Shown in pieces: positions 1 through 11,900 of a stretch of DNA of 64,000 nucleotides; position 1 is the stretch's first letter, and each line of letters starts with the position of its first letter. The notes beneath the pieces are model-generated. The model saw nothing but the letters and a program-made list of their open reading frames with translations, had not been told where the DNA came from and made no database searches. This stretch comes from Pseudevernia furfuracea (lineage: Eukaryota > Ascomycota > Lecanoromycetes > Lecanorales > Parmeliaceae). The stretch is taken from positions 1,116,001 through 1,180,000 of the forward strand of contig JAIUPT010000039.1 of NCBI GenBank assembly GCA_022315425.1. Direction: 5' to 3'. The position numbers and the translations under genes are program-made.

Positions 1-1414
1 GACATGAAAATTTTCAGCCTCTGAGCTGCGCCATATTTCTATAGGTTCTCACTCCCGTTGACGATGGCACGCAAAATTTCATGGCTGAAAAGACTCTCCA
101 GTCATCTTAGCCCGAGATAGTATCGCTCACCCCCGAAGCGCCATGGCCACGAGGGACCAAGGGAGATGAGGTTTACGAGTTCGGGTGATGTCTTTATCAC
201 GAAAGTTGTCTTGAGACTGAGATCAAACATGTGACCGTGGTGGGAAGGGGATGGCTTGCTTGAATATAAGCCTCTCAGAGATAGTCACCTGCGGAAGAAA
301 GGAGTGAAGGATAAAACCAATCACGAAGACAGCGCTTATGCGTATTCCGGGTACAGTCCCAATAAGAAGGGAGCAAGATGTATCGATGCCACTCGGAGAT
401 ATCTCGGCCGGGACAGTTGGGGGAATGAAAAATAGTATTGTGTGCAACAAAAGGAGGAGAATAAAACCGATGATGAGAGATGTGGGAGAGACTACTTTAC
501 GGAAGTAATGTTGCGGGGACTTAGAAAAAATCCTGTTCCCATTGGTAGATCTCACACGCTAATACTGAACTTGAAATTTCTACGCTTTATTATTAAGCTA
601 ATGTCTTCAGCATCTCGTTCTCATTAACGGTTGGTATCAAAAACATAAGGTATTTCGTGTACCCTCTGTGGCGAAGCTACTACACAAAAGTCGAGAAGGG
701 GGAAACAACATCCGAAGCCTGTCTCAGCGCTGCAGGCTCAAACAAGCATGAAGCACATAATTTTGTAGGCTTCATACATGTCTCGATCTTCCAAATTTCG
801 TAAATTCCCTAGGCGTTTTCCTGCCCTTCAACACATTCGCATGCAGCCTCGTGAGTTGGAGTAAAAGATCATGTTTTCCGTCCTCCTTCACCCTGCTCGA
901 AAGGTTGTCTCGGACTCCTGGATCCGTCTTCCACAAGGCTCAATCGCACAGTCTGAGCGCACCGTTTCCTAATAATGCGAGGCTTCGAGATTCCAGATCC
1001 ATCGCGTTTAGCCACCATCTCGTGACTATCTTTGTCTGTGAAACATAGTGACACGCATAAGAGAATACTAATGGGATTCGAGACTTTTTGTTCGGCAAAT
1101 CAGGTCTTCGAAGAGTCAGACACTAAAATTTTTAAAGCAGAGGCTTCAGTATACGTGAAATCGTGAACAGTCTGCCAAGGGTCACATTTTGTCCTCAGTG
1201 AAGTTCAATTTGATATTCTCGAGCCGGCTAGACGCAGCAAAGATCCCATACCTGTAAAAAGGAGGCCAGTGAAGCCACAAGAGCCAAAGCTAATTCTGAC
1301 AAGAGTGCTAAGAGAGATTCGTGTAGCTTGTGTATCCTCAGGGTGGTGATTATGGGGTTGACAAATCAAATGTAGTCATAGGACAATTTTAATCCTCAAC
1401 GGAGACCCTCGTGA
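1..1414. other. Gene-poor stretch, no supported gene
   Basis: I see no convincing gene here. A minus-strand open frame at 223-555 (110 codons) is rich in hydrophobic residues and could encode two membrane segments, but it contains no ATG and no matching splice partner, so it is not called. Confidence 0.5.
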
Positions 1415-1961
1415 CTAGATGTCTCTTACAGGATCATAATGGCTTCGTTTGCCTTTGCTGGTGGAGTCCGAGGCGTCGGGGGGGATAGAAGATTCGCTGG
1501 CAGATTCGCTGGCAGACTCGGTTGCTGTGACTAGCTCAGTATGCGCTTCAGAGATATGCGTAAAGGAGAGCGACTGACCAGGTTTTGGCTTTCGCGATTC
1601 CGCTCTCCTATTTCTTTGAAGTTGATATAACCGCCATTCAAGGGCGGGCTCTGGATCCTTTCCCGCAAACAGCCCATTTTGAACGCATAGCTCTTTCAGC
1701 TGGCGTCGAATAGTCTCCTTGACACGAGGCTCTATCGAGCCCCAAGGACATGTGGTGTCAATTTCCAATTGATCATGAAATTCTTTAGAAAGACGCTATT
1801 GAAGATGATCAATGAGAGTAAAGACGGTAGCCGTCGCACAGCTCGATACTCACCAAGAAGTGCTGCCAAATGTCCCGATCATGAACGCTGTTCGAGAGGC
1901 CCAAGGAGGTTTGAACCTTGTGTGATGGCGCGCTGATGATGGTTCCCTCCCATTGATCCAT
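1415..1961 (-). CDS. Small hypothetical protein, two exons (162 aa)
   Basis: The family is not recognised. The terminal exon (1415-1795) has no ATG near its 5' end, but a first exon at 1854-1961 begins with ATG (MDQWEGTII...) and joins in phase 0 across a 58-bp intron (1796-1853) with a GTGAGT donor and an AATAG acceptor. The spliced frame gives 162 residues. The middle is basic and probably helical (IRRQLKEL, RLYQLQRNRR). The C-terminal third is low-complexity Ser/Glu with a short repeat (ESASESASESS) and a basic KGKRSHYD end. There is no signal peptide or membrane segment, so a cytosolic or nuclear protein is likely. The clean splice phase is the main reason to believe it is a gene. Confidence 0.6.
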
Positions 1962-2912
1962 TCTTAGGCGAAGTAGCTCACGTTTCACAAGGTGTTGCTA
2001 CCTCGATGGTGATTGCTGAGATATGTTGCTGATAGCGTAGCCACCGATGGCGCTTTTGTCCCGACAGTAGTATTAGAGGTGCAGAAAAATTGTAGATGAA
2101 AGGTTTGAGTTTTGGCTGGGAATTGTTGTTTGTAGGTTGCTGAAGTACTATCGTGTATATGAAATCGGAATTTTATCGTCTTCGCAAGCTAACCCTATTT
2201 GTACTAGTACTTCTGTGGTTTGGATGCTGACCTGTAGCATAATTCCCACTGCTAAGGCAGGGACTCCAATTCTATAGCGTTGCTAGTGCTGTGGGAGGAG
2301 TCTCTATTACCTACAATTGGGATGTCAGAAATGCACTAATCTCCATTTCATCTTTCGTAAACTGCTCATATCTCTGAGTAGGTAGGATCGTTTACGCAAG
2401 AGTAATCGTCTCACGGCATGCAATAGCCATGCTCAAATTACTTATCCTCCTTTCAACTTGATCAAAGAAATCTTTCTTCCATCTTCCTATGCGTCGTCAA
2501 GGGTTTCAAAGATGTGATGGCTGGTCTTGTCGGAGGAGAACGATCCTTTCCGCCCCCAGAAGAGGAACACTGGCTGAACATCTAGGCTAGACTACCGCCA
2601 AGTAAAAAAAATTCTGCGCGAACTTTGAATAAAGGGGTTTCGTGGTTTGTAAAGACTGTAGAGAGCAATTCCACCTTTCTTCACCCTTGTTTCTCAATCT
2701 TCCACTTCCTACGGGCCCAGACTTCTCATGATCAGCCAGCAGGATCAGCTAGGACGATATCACTTCCAACCATACAGTACTCATACCAATAACACTGTGA
2801 GTAGTTCCTTCTTTGCGCAATTGGCTCAAGAGATACCCGCGGATTGGACCCTACCGACATGCGCTTTCATAACGTAATAGACTTAGTAGCACGAGCAGAC
2901 GCTGAATACCGT
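1962..2912. other. Intergenic, nothing recognised
   Basis: About 950 bp separating the small two-exon gene from the 3' end of the PAF-AH-like gene. I see no coding frame, RNA gene or repeat in it. Confidence 0.5.
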
Positions 2913-4118
2913 TCATGAATGTCTCTTCACACTGACTTCCGGAAATCTATCATTGCCGTTACTTCCAAGCAGGCTTTCATTCTTCCCCGTCAGCACAAAT
3001 TCAGCAAAAGTACTTATATACTCGACCAAGACTTCCAACCCCCTCATTCCATCCACCTTACCCATCAGTATTTCTCCTTCCCGACCCAGTTTTTCTCGAA
3101 GGTCCAAGGCCTCAGCTATGAGAGGCAAATCCGTGAAAGTCGAGTGAGCGGAACCACTTAAGACCAGCTCCAACTTCCAGCCTAAAAGACGCACCCACTC
3201 TTCATCCCAACGCAGATACGGGTCCGAACTGAAGGCTTCAGATACGAATTGAAGGAACGGCTTGGAAATGGTGATGTTCGGCTTCTCCATGGAACCGAAC
3301 ATCCGACCATCGACGTTCACACCGCCTTTGATGCGGGTGTCATTCAGCGTTGCTTCTGCAACTGCGCCGCCGCCGAGTGAGTGTCCCAATGCTACGACAT
3401 GCGTTGTGTTGATTTTGGTCGAGAACTGACGGCTGAGCTCGTCAATCACGAAGGACATATCCTGCGCTCGTACTTTGACGAGCAGGTCAACCTCGTCCCT
3501 AGTGAGGGTCTTGTTCCGCCCCATCACAGCCCGTCCATCGGGGAATTCGACAACTAGCGCATCGTGTGGGTGGTCTACGGCGACGACTACGTAGCCTTTG
3601 CGCGCTAGATCTTCGTGGATTGTGCTGTAGAAGAAACGCGGCGCTCCGCCGCCCGGGGAAAAGATCAGGAGCGGGTAGGCTGTACTTTTATCCTGAAGCG
3701 GTGCGTTTTCTTGGCATATGGTCGAAAGCTGCTCGAATGTGTTGCCGGGGAAGCCCAATGGAAAAACGAGTTCGTCGTACAGAGCGGCAGTCGTTGGAGG
3801 CATGTAAGGGATTGTGTGGGGCCGAGTGTCACTTCTGGGTTGCTGTTCGAGGAGCTTCTTGGAGGAATCTGGTTGAGCTGGATAGTACACCGATACCATG
3901 ACTTGTCTTTGCTGAGTGTAATTGGTGAAAGGGTCCAGGCGGTTTTTGTCGGTCATGGGGAGGTATGTGACCCCGACGTTAGTGGCATCGTTGAGGCTTG
4001 GAAGGACCTTTGGTTTTTGAAAAGCAAACGCAGCTGCAGTACAAGGCGGTATGATTGTCAGTACAGTCAATGGCTTCAACTTGATAAACCATTTCATAAT
4101 GGAAGCTATGAGGGACAT
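2913..4118 (-). CDS. Secreted PAF-acetylhydrolase-like alpha/beta hydrolase
   Basis: This is a single uninterrupted 401-residue frame starting at an ATG at 4118. It has a hydrophobic N-terminus (residues ~14-32, LTVLTIIPPCTAAAFAF) that fits a signal peptide or anchor. The fold is alpha/beta hydrolase of the platelet-activating-factor acetylhydrolase type II kind. The nucleophile elbow is GHSLGGG (Ser247), the likely acid is Asp270 in NVDGRMFG and the catalytic His is His325 in GSAHSTFTD. The oxyanion strand IFSPGGGAPRFFY (about 152-164) is also typical. Such fungal enzymes hydrolyse short or oxidised acyl esters of phospholipids or related esters; the substrate here is unknown. Length matches the family and all three catalytic residues are present, so it is probably active. 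N-glycosylation sequons (NYT, NTT, NIT) fit secretion. Confidence 0.88.
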   Translation of the reverse strand: MSLIASIMKWFIKLKPLTVLTIIPPCTAAAFAFQKPKVLPSLNDATNVGVTYLPMTDKNRLDPFTNYTQQRQVMVSVYYPAQPDSSKKLLEQQPRSDTRPHTIPYMPPTTAALYDELVFPLGFPGNTFEQLSTICQENAPLQDKSTAYPLLIFSPGGGAPRFFYSTIHEDLARKGYVVVAVDHPHDALVVEFPDGRAVMGRNKTLTRDEVDLLVKVRAQDMSFVIDELSRQFSTKINTTHVVALGHSLGGGAVAEATLNDTRIKGGVNVDGRMFGSMEKPNITISKPFLQFVSEAFSSDPYLRWDEEWVRLLGWKLELVLSGSAHSTFTDLPLIAEALDLREKLGREGEILMGKVDGMRGLEVLVEYISTFAEFVLTGKNESLLGSNGNDRFPEVSVKRHS

Positions 4119-5201
4119 ATGACTTTAGTTCAACATCATGTTCTCTTCGATCCAAGGCGATTGGTATCAAGGATGAAAGTGACCAAGAGGTGTATGCGAT
4201 TTCGGTATACAATACTCTATAGGCACAACATATATTGTCCCCGAAACCCCCACCACGCTTTCGTAAGACGGCGCTAGAGGCGGGGCGGCCTGGCGGCCTG
4301 ACTCCAGCCCTATGGCTTCGTGCATACAGAAAGAAACGAATACAATTTCTTCACTTCATGAGACTGCCAGCTAGGAGAAGTTGGCAGAAAACATGAATAG
4401 CGAGGAAACAAAGTCTTACCCTACATAATATTGTCGGACCTACAGTATCCTGTACAGCAAGTCCGCCTCAGATGGCCTGGGGAAGAAGGCGATCATTCAT
4501 TGCCTTCCTCCTTCCCATACTCAAGAAATAAGACTCGGTACTCACCCGACCTAAATGTCTGGTATCTCACGGCTCCTTGTCAATGCTTTCGTCAATGGAG
4601 TGTGTTGTTGGACTAGTATTTCAGGCTTTTGCATGTAGCCGTGGAAAAGGGCTCTGGACAGGAACAGGGAATTGGACGGTACAGTCCGTTTTGTATGGAG
4701 GGATTCCAAGAGATGAAGTACTCATCGAGTAGGCCCTCACACCTAGAATCCCTTTTTGGACGGCCCGGGGATTACAATGAACACTTGCGGCCCGCTGGAC
4801 CTACGCTTAAATGGCCGAGGACCTAGGCATCTGTGTCACATTGCTGTCCATTCGCTTCCTCCCTTTTGTAAAAACTTCGTCATCATCATTACCTCCCTGT
4901 CGATATCAGTCTCAGAAGCTGACGGCATACTCGTCAATTGCCACCGCCATGGAAAAAAACCACAGGATGCCTATTCCGCGGGTGATTCCCGCCAGCTCCA
5001 GACCCTTCTGTCAGACCCAACCTATGTTTGCATGGCTCGGGAAATCTCGATTCCAATATTCGTAATACCTTGACGTAGGTATATCGTATTGTACCGTCTT
5101 TAGAAAGATAACGATATTGGACATATATACACTGTATAGGGGGTTATAAGTCTCGGGCCTACCAAGACAAGACAACTTTTCTTTTCTCCCTCTTTATCAT
5201 C
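4119..5201. other. Intergenic, nothing recognised
   Basis: About 1.1 kb between the PAF-AH-like start and the 3' end of the repeat glycoprotein. Several short overlapping open frames exist on the plus strand (4431-5073), but none has protein-like composition or splice partners. I see no repeat. Confidence 0.5.
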
Positions 5202-6977
5202 TCACACCACCACGATTACAAGCGCTACCATCGCAAGGCACACCGTCCCCATTTTCTTTCTGACTTTTAAATGCCCAGCAGCCGACACATGCGAATCCTT
5301 CCCCGCTGTGCTCGTCGCGGTAGGCCTCAAGCCACCTCTCGAAGCACTTGCACCAGTAACCAACACCGACGAAAGTGCGGCCCCTAACCCGGTTACAGAT
5401 GCGAAGGGAATAGTGCTCTCGCCGATCACGATGTCCGAGCTACCAAGCGATATAGCCGTGCCGGAGAGCGTGATAGCGGTGCTGCCTTGGAATACTTCCG
5501 TGCCGGAGATTGCCAAACCGCTGGGATAGGCGGTGAATGTTTCGCCGGCTATGATGAATGTTGGTGGTGACGCTGGGATTATCGGTTGAACGGAGATTAT
5601 CGTGAAGGATGTTGGTGGTGTGAGGGTCCCGCTAGTGGTTGTTGTCTCCGCGGTGTTTGGAGCCGGGGTCGCGAAGGCGAAGGTGGATGATCCGATAATG
5701 AGCCCGTCGGTACCTAGAGAGAAGAGCGTGCTGTTTTTGGTCACCGCGGGACCGGAGACGGAAAGTGTTGTGCGGTCTATGGAGATTGCGGTGCTGTCGA
5801 GGGGTATGAAAGTCTCGTTTGCTGCAGTGAGAGGGCCTGACGGGTCTTCGCTTGTGCTAGCACCCGAGGTGGCGAGGATGAAGGTGGTGTTCCCCGCGGT
5901 AAGAGTTGCGGATGGATTGAGGTAATATGCAGTGCTGTTCACCGTGATTGCGGGAGAGCCAGGAAGTAGTGTGCTGTTACCGAGAATGAAGCCACTGCTT
6001 CCTGGGAGGGCAGTCAAAGTCTGAGAGCCGATTACGAGGACAGAGCTTGCTGGTGGCGAGGTAGGGTTCGGCGACTGTACCGATACGGGGCTCAAGGCAC
6101 TGAGACCCGCAGAATACGGCGAGTTTGCTGCCATTGAACCCGACTGTGCTGGGGACGACATCGTTCCCACTAAAAGGTTGGCCGCTGGCTTCGCTGTTGA
6201 TTCTGCCGAGCCTGCAACGTTCACGGGCACTGCGGTCTGCCAAGTCGATTTAATTTCTTTGCCTACTGGTCTGTACGTCAGGCCTCCTACGACAACAGGC
6301 GCTAAGCCTATTTTTCCACGTCCAGACTCTAGAGTCTCATGATCGAACCCATCCGGTTCCGAATCATGCCATTCTACAGCCTCCGACTTCGTCTGGCTAG
6401 CTCGGGGGGGTTTCTGCCAAAGAAAAGCATTGCTGTGCGTGTGATGCGCATGTACTGCGGCGTAGGTGATCCCTCCCACGATTATTGGTTGAAGCAAGGG
6501 TCTGTTGACCGACTCATCGACTGGTTGCGAAATCGGTACCTGGGGACTCGATGCAACGCTCTGCTCGGAGTAACTTCCTGATTTGACTGGAGGGGAAGTC
6601 GTTGACAATATTGCTTGCTGGGTATCGATAGCTGAAGTTGGGACATTGGAACTCAGACTCTCCGGAGTTTCAAGGAATCCGGCCGCCCCCGCAAATGGAC
6701 CACTGGACACTGGCTGGGGTATGAGTTCGATTGTCCTAATTACCGTGACCGGCCCACCAACGTTGATTGCCTTCGTGGAGCCAGTGACGGGGAGAGCATT
6801 CTGCAATGTCGAATTCGCCGCAGTCCAATTCAAAGATGGCACCGATGATATCATAGAGGCTCCCGATACTACGCTCGAAGGATTCCAACCCGTCGAAGAT
6901 GCTGAGGTAAGAGGCGACCCTCGCGCAGCCTGCAATCCAAGCAAGCTAATAACTGGAAGTAGCAGTACAAGTTTCAT
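5202..6977 (-). CDS. Ser/Thr-rich repeat surface glycoprotein (591 aa)
   Basis: The frame opens further upstream with GTG, but the first ATG (6977) gives MKLVLLLPVISLLGLQAARG, a clear signal peptide, so this start is chosen. The body is dominated by Ser, Thr, Ala, Gly and Pro. From about residue 300 it carries loose repeats of a beta-like pattern such as VIGSQTLTALPG, AITVNSTAYYLNPS, GNTTFILA, AITLSGTAISLGSS and DIVIGESTIPFA, with many N-glycosylation sequons (NST, NTT, NET). The C-terminus has a basic stretch (KVRKK) followed by about 16 hydrophobic residues to the end, which fits either a GPI-attachment signal or a short membrane tail. This architecture is common in ascomycete cell-wall or surface proteins of unknown function. 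There is no enzyme motif. Repeat number may vary between strains. Confidence 0.8.
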   Translation of the reverse strand: MKLVLLLPVISLLGLQAARGSPLTSASSTGWNPSSVVSGASMISSVPSLNWTAANSTLQNALPVTGSTKAINVGGPVTVIRTIELIPQPVSSGPFAGAAGFLETPESLSSNVPTSAIDTQQAILSTTSPPVKSGSYSEQSVASSPQVPISQPVDESVNRPLLQPIIVGGITYAAVHAHHTHSNAFLWQKPPRASQTKSEAVEWHDSEPDGFDHETLESGRGKIGLAPVVVGGLTYRPVGKEIKSTWQTAVPVNVAGSAESTAKPAANLLVGTMSSPAQSGSMAANSPYSAGLSALSPVSVQSPNPTSPPASSVLVIGSQTLTALPGSSGFILGNSTLLPGSPAITVNSTAYYLNPSATLTAGNTTFILATSGASTSEDPSGPLTAANETFIPLDSTAISIDRTTLSVSGPAVTKNSTLFSLGTDGLIIGSSTFAFATPAPNTAETTTTSGTLTPPTSFTIISVQPIIPASPPTFIIAGETFTAYPSGLAISGTEVFQGSTAITLSGTAISLGSSDIVIGESTIPFASVTGLGAALSSVLVTGASASRGGLRPTATSTAGKDSHVSAAGHLKVRKKMGTVCLAMVALVIVVV

Positions 6978-8251
6978 CTTGATCAGCACCTACGGCGTGG
7001 AGAGCGGCAGGATCACAGGTGTTGGACATTTCGCGTGAGGTGACGGAAGCGCGCATGTGAACAAAGCCCAGTCCACCTGACCATTACAATATACAGAGAA
7101 TTAGAGCAACCAAAGGGCAGAAAACATCAAAGCAACCGTGCAAAGTAACGAAAACAACATGAAGTCGGGGAAAAAATCTGTAACGTATGGCGCGGCGCAG
7201 CCTAAGCGGGTGTTTCATGTTCCTGAATCTAGCAACATATCTAGTGAGCAACGGCTGGAGAGCTTACGTATACAGTCCGAGCTCGGCCCTGTGAAACGCT
7301 GGGATCTTCCCACGCTAAAGCATAGTGTCTTGGCACCTCTAAGAAGCTTGGTGTGATGCCAAGCCACTACGCTTTAGCGTGGGAACTCATTCTTGGAAGA
7401 GACGCCAAGGAATGACCGTTGCTCACGATTTGATTTCTCATGCTTCGTAGGAAATTCAGAAATCGGTTCTTCAAATTATAGATGCGGTTTGAACGCAGGA
7501 TCTAAGCGACTTTACAAAAGGCCCTGTAAGCGGCGGAACATTTGCAGGAAGAGCAGCGACAATCAATCACCAGATCATGCCAAGACGACTACGCACAGCG
7601 AGCTCAAGTTCCACTTGTCCAGCATCGAATGCCTACAGGAGCACTTGACATGGCCTGTCTTTCGCAGAAATCGGATGGGGAGTGAAATTCATTGAAGAGC
7701 TTTCGCTCGCGTCCCTTTCAAACTTGCCCACGCGAGTCACAGGCGAGCTGGGATCCATGTCGGTAGAAAACCCTTATACCTTGACATCGTTCGCCAAAAA
7801 CTCGAATCTGCTGCTCCAGGTCACTTTATTTGAGTCGGTTCTATGCAGCGACTGTGAAAGGTTTTTGACTCGATATTCGGAATCTTCTACAAGTTGGATG
7901 GTAATGTTTTCCGCGATTACGTCCTGTCGAAGTCTATGGACAATGAATTAAGTAGATATAGACCTCGGACAGAAAAACCTGGTGTTACATGGCAGGTTTC
8001 TCGATGATCTGGGATGCCGACTCGCTAGGCAGTGCGCTTGAAGGAGTCAGACATTTGAGGCTCTCTTTCGTCAGAAATCGTTCTTTCTTGGGTATATTTT
8101 TGTGTAAGAAGATGTCTTTATCGCTGCCCGACAATCAGTGGTTACGGTGTGCATTCGAAAAGAGTATATGGCTATTTTTGACCATGTCTTCTGTCAGCTT
8201 ATGCACTCACGCTAGTCGAAGTGCCAATCACTACCCCTCTATGTACATACA
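6978..8251. other. Intergenic with MITE copy 1
   Basis: About 1.27 kb between two genes. Apart from the foldback element at 7307-7385 I recognise nothing. Short plus-strand frames at 7393-8270 have no recognisable composition or splice partners. Confidence 0.5.
7307..7385. mobile_element. Foldback MITE, copy 1 (complete)
   Basis: A 79-bp near-palindrome. The two ends are perfect 15-bp inverted repeats (TTCCCACGCTAAAGC at 7307-7321 and its complement at 7371-7385), and pairing extends to about 30 bp per arm with three mismatches. The central loop contains AAGAAGCTTGG. A second, inverted copy lies at 21979-22048. Sequence similarity between the copies continues a few bases past the repeat (CTCATT), so the true ends may lie slightly outside. 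No obvious target duplication is visible. It encodes no protein and looks like a miniature inverted-repeat element mobilised in trans. Confidence 0.75.
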
Positions 8252-8982
8252 TCACGAGCGATCCGGATAGCGTACGTCGAAAACACGACCAGGATTGGAA
8301 GGATGATGAAATTCAGCCCGAGATGGAGGATCAGCCACTTGAATGTAGTTCTCCTTCGGCCAGGAGCACGTTTTGCAGCGACTCTTCGGTATGACACCCA
8401 CGAACAATCCAGTAGTGGTCACGCCGACCGGGGGCTTGTTCATATATTTCAGAAGACCGGCAACATATTCCTCTCCTAGGTCCCCCTCGACGACAACCTT
8501 CTTCAAGCCTTTGAGTTTGCGAAAACAGTCCATCGTACTGTCAGGGAAAAGTAGACTGTCCTCGTGAATGGCAAACCCCGCATTGTGGAAGTATCTGATT
8601 CCTTTCGATACTGAATGGACTCGGGATATCATTTTCGATGTTTCTATTTCATAATCGGAAAGGGTGTTGCCAACGTCCGGCCTCTGAGCACGGTTGTTTT
8701 CTGAGGTGTCTGTTTGCCGCCTTGTATAGCGCCTGTACGGCGTGAGCCTGCTAGATTCTAGGCTGAGATAAGATGTACTCACAGCTGCACCCTACCGTCA
8801 GGGGGATATTCCGTGACAACGTGCTTTATCTCGTCCTCAATTTTGATACTAATCAAGAAGCAGTTAGCCCACATACACTGCTTTATTGATAGCTTCCGAC
8901 AAGCTGGAGATAAATGGATCGAAACTTACAAAATGTAAGTTCGATCCTGGCGTGAAGATTCTGAGTCATTGTTGGTATTCAT
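8252..8982 (-). CDS. Hypothetical protein, three exons (199 aa)
   Basis: The function is not recognised. Exon 1 is 8930-8982 (ATG, MNTNNDSESS), exon 2 is 8783-8848 and exon 3 is 8252-8732. The introns are 81 bp (GTAAGT...TTAG) and 50 bp (GTGAGT...TACAG). Phases agree, and the total of 600 nt closes at 199 codons plus stop. The long frame alone starts with GTG, and that GTG is the intron-2 donor, which supports the spliced model. The N-terminus is polar. The middle reads SKGIRYFHNAGFAIHEDSL followed by a Lys/Leu-rich helix-strand region, and the C-terminal part has a CKTC pair and polar residues. The layout is reminiscent of the C-terminal part of fungal 2EXR/F-box-like orphans, but that is only an impression. 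Confidence 0.6.
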
Positions 8983-11900
8983 GGTACTTTCGATCGTCAC
9001 TTGATATCAGAGCGCAGCAAATCGATCAGCAGCAGAGTAGCTGACCTCTTGCGCTGTTGCACTTTAAGCAAAGAATGGGCCTTTTATTACGTGGGTTGTG
9101 TTTGTGAAAGCGTTGTTGAAAGAGTCTTTCAATGACGAGCGGGAGATGAAAGAGGTGTGAAGAGAGAAAGTAAGGGAATGTTCAATGTGTTAATACTCTA
9201 GCGTCCCGTGAGCCTGAGCTCCAAGCGCGTTGTGCCAAGCTTCAAAGCCAATTCTCCAACACAAGCATTGCACCTAGTCAACGAAGACAAATCAAGCGGC
9301 GCTATATACTATTTCAAACAGAGTGTAAAATCTTCAATCCCAAGATCCAGCCCCCCTCCCCCCCAAATTAATTAAACTCCTACGGAGTTTGAAGTTACGA
9401 TTACAACTCGTAGTCACTTCGTTCGAATGCTTGAGTACACTTATAGATGCCTGTAATTTGTTTGTTATAATTAGAAGCACTCGCTCGCCGCTCTTTTTGG
9501 GGTTGTCCAAGAACTGACCCCAGCATACTATACGTTTGATCAAAGCATGCAGATGAATAACAGGGTTTACAGGAATAACAATTCTATCTGGGATGTTGGC
9601 AAATGCAAAACAGGGTTGACAAGGAATGAATTAGAATAAATCAATCGATGATTGTGGAAGCAAACAAATCAACAACTACTCTAAGAATAGACGCAGATAG
9701 ATGTGAAACATCACGGGGAATCCATGTGTAGTGATAAACAATGTTCTGGGAATGCAAGCAGCCAATCGGACACTTGATAGTAAAGAGGCAATGATTGCCA
9801 CTCGTACACGTGTTGCTCGTGACAAATGGCTAATAGGGTTTCTCTGCATTACCTGCGGTGTTGGAGAAGGGGTTACGAAGCGATTGCCAAGTATAAGCAT
9901 CGAAGGTTAAGAAGTGTGACAACTTTACTGGCCAGAAAGAAGGTCAAACCTTCTCGGCTCTCTGAAGATTGAATGGGTTCACGTTAAAGTGTAGAATGGA
10001 ATAGCGGGGGGCGAAAATGGGTTTGTAGAGTACCGCGATTTAGCTGCTGGTGAAGCTGCCACTGCTTTCGTGTAATCACCGATGCTCTTCTAGTGGAGAT
10101 TGCTTCATTAAGTGTCTACAAGTTTTTCTCCCACATCAATCTACCGTGATTGTTAATAAACGGTTATGAAGGCAAGCGCAAGGATTGCTGAGTCATTGTG
10201 TGCATGTGCGCCTAGCTTCTTCAACCTTCTTCTTCCATTACGATGTTTGAGGAATTTTGCGTGTGACGAGTAGAAAGGTTTGGAAGATAGATCAAAGTAG
10301 CATTCCGTCGTTGTTTGATCCAAACAAAGTATAGCAAAGCCGGGAAATCTGTATCAAAAGTCTATAGGTCCCTGAGTTTTACGCCAGTCGTACTGCAATA
10401 GAATACCTTGGGGGTTTACACCTCTGGCTCTCCCCTCTTAGAGCTCAAAAAGCATTCATGCAAACACACAACTAAGACTACGGTCTACAAGGACAACCGA
10501 TTTGGCGGCCAGGGATACTAGCGAATACGAGGAGCAATCCTTTCGCTTTCGGAGGCAAAATCCAGCACCACATAGCAATAGTGTCAAGTCAATCACTGCA
10601 CATGGTACATCAATTGAGGCACAAGTTGGCGCATATGACTTGCCAAGTGAAAGATAAGTAATTAGAAGCTCAAAGCGCAATCGGTAATGAGAATGAAGGA
10701 GAAGATATTCGCATATTAAAGTCAAGTAGGCACGGGGGAGGTCGTCATGATGAGACAAAGAAATGACAACAACGAACAATGAAGCCAGTGTTGGAGGCAC
10801 ATTAATTTGTTTTTGATCAATAAGTTTTCCTTTCCACTGCTGCAAACACCACATCCGCCGATCCTTTGCTGGTTCTCTCTCCGTCGCTCAACTCATTCAT
10901 CTCCGTGCGCAACGTGATTCGAAGAGGAGAAAAAAGTGGAGTAGTCTAGCGCCCGTTCCTTTGAGCATCGACTATTATAAGACTTGTCAACTTCTTGAAA
11001 CATGGGCTTCTTGGACGGAAGAGAATCATCGGCGACATTTCGAATCGTATTGCCTACTTCCTATATATTATCACTCAATGCTTTCCAGTTGATTCTTATA
11101 CATATATATGTTTAATTTTATTTCTTTGATCTTGGGTCGATTCAGTCAAAGCCTCATTCACATTGGATCGCTGTCACCTAGCCTTGAGATGTCAGCCTTA
11201 CATCACCTTATTATCATCTCTAAGTCTTTCAATCGTCTTATGTTTATCCTGCATAACTTACGTGCACCCATCAACATCCAGTGGTGGCAAAGTAAGAAGG
11301 TTCTCAGCAGAAAGAGCAAGCAGCGTCGACATATCCAAGGAAGTGTCTACATTCATCGCTGCGGACAAACGCAGCTTTCTGCACTCACATCCTGGACCGA
11401 GTCCACAGCAGGTGAAGCGTGCCAAGAGCAAGACTCCGAGAACATGTCTTGTCAATCACGTGAGTGTCCTACAATATGTCTTCTCATTACTCGTCTAACC
11501 GATCGCCTTTGTAAGTTCCTCCTACTAGTTGCAGACCTTGTTGCATGTTCATACAGGGAGTTGGACTTGTCGTTCCCTTGCTCGACTTTCCTTCCTCGCC
11601 CGCTGCCAGGTGGCTGTGCCAGGCGAAACAAGAAACCGCATGAACTCTCTAATTAGCGGTACACCGAAGTATTCTTCCTGTCCGTTGACAAACAGGGCGT
11701 GCGAAGGAGTATTCCAGGGGGAACTATCGATATTCGAGGCCAAGACGATAACGGTCCAAAGTCTCCTGGACGTGGCACACCTTCATACGATGTTGTCGAA
11801 GCACCGAGATCGCACGTAATTGAGCAGTGGTGTGTTAAGACGTCGAGTCAAGCGGGCATAGACCCCGTTGATGACGGCTTACCTGTCCTCGCAGCGCTCA

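Noticed and set aside
223..555. Hydrophobic 110-codon minus-strand frame resembling a membrane protein
   Set aside because: No ATG in the frame, no acceptor linking it to other exons, and no recognised family.
3566..4277. Long plus-strand frames opposite the PAF-AH-like gene
   Set aside because: Shadows of a strong minus-strand gene with all catalytic motifs.
10456..10854. 132-codon minus-strand frame with ATG
   Set aside because: Irregular composition, no motif, no splice partner and no regulatory context; length is within chance for this base composition.
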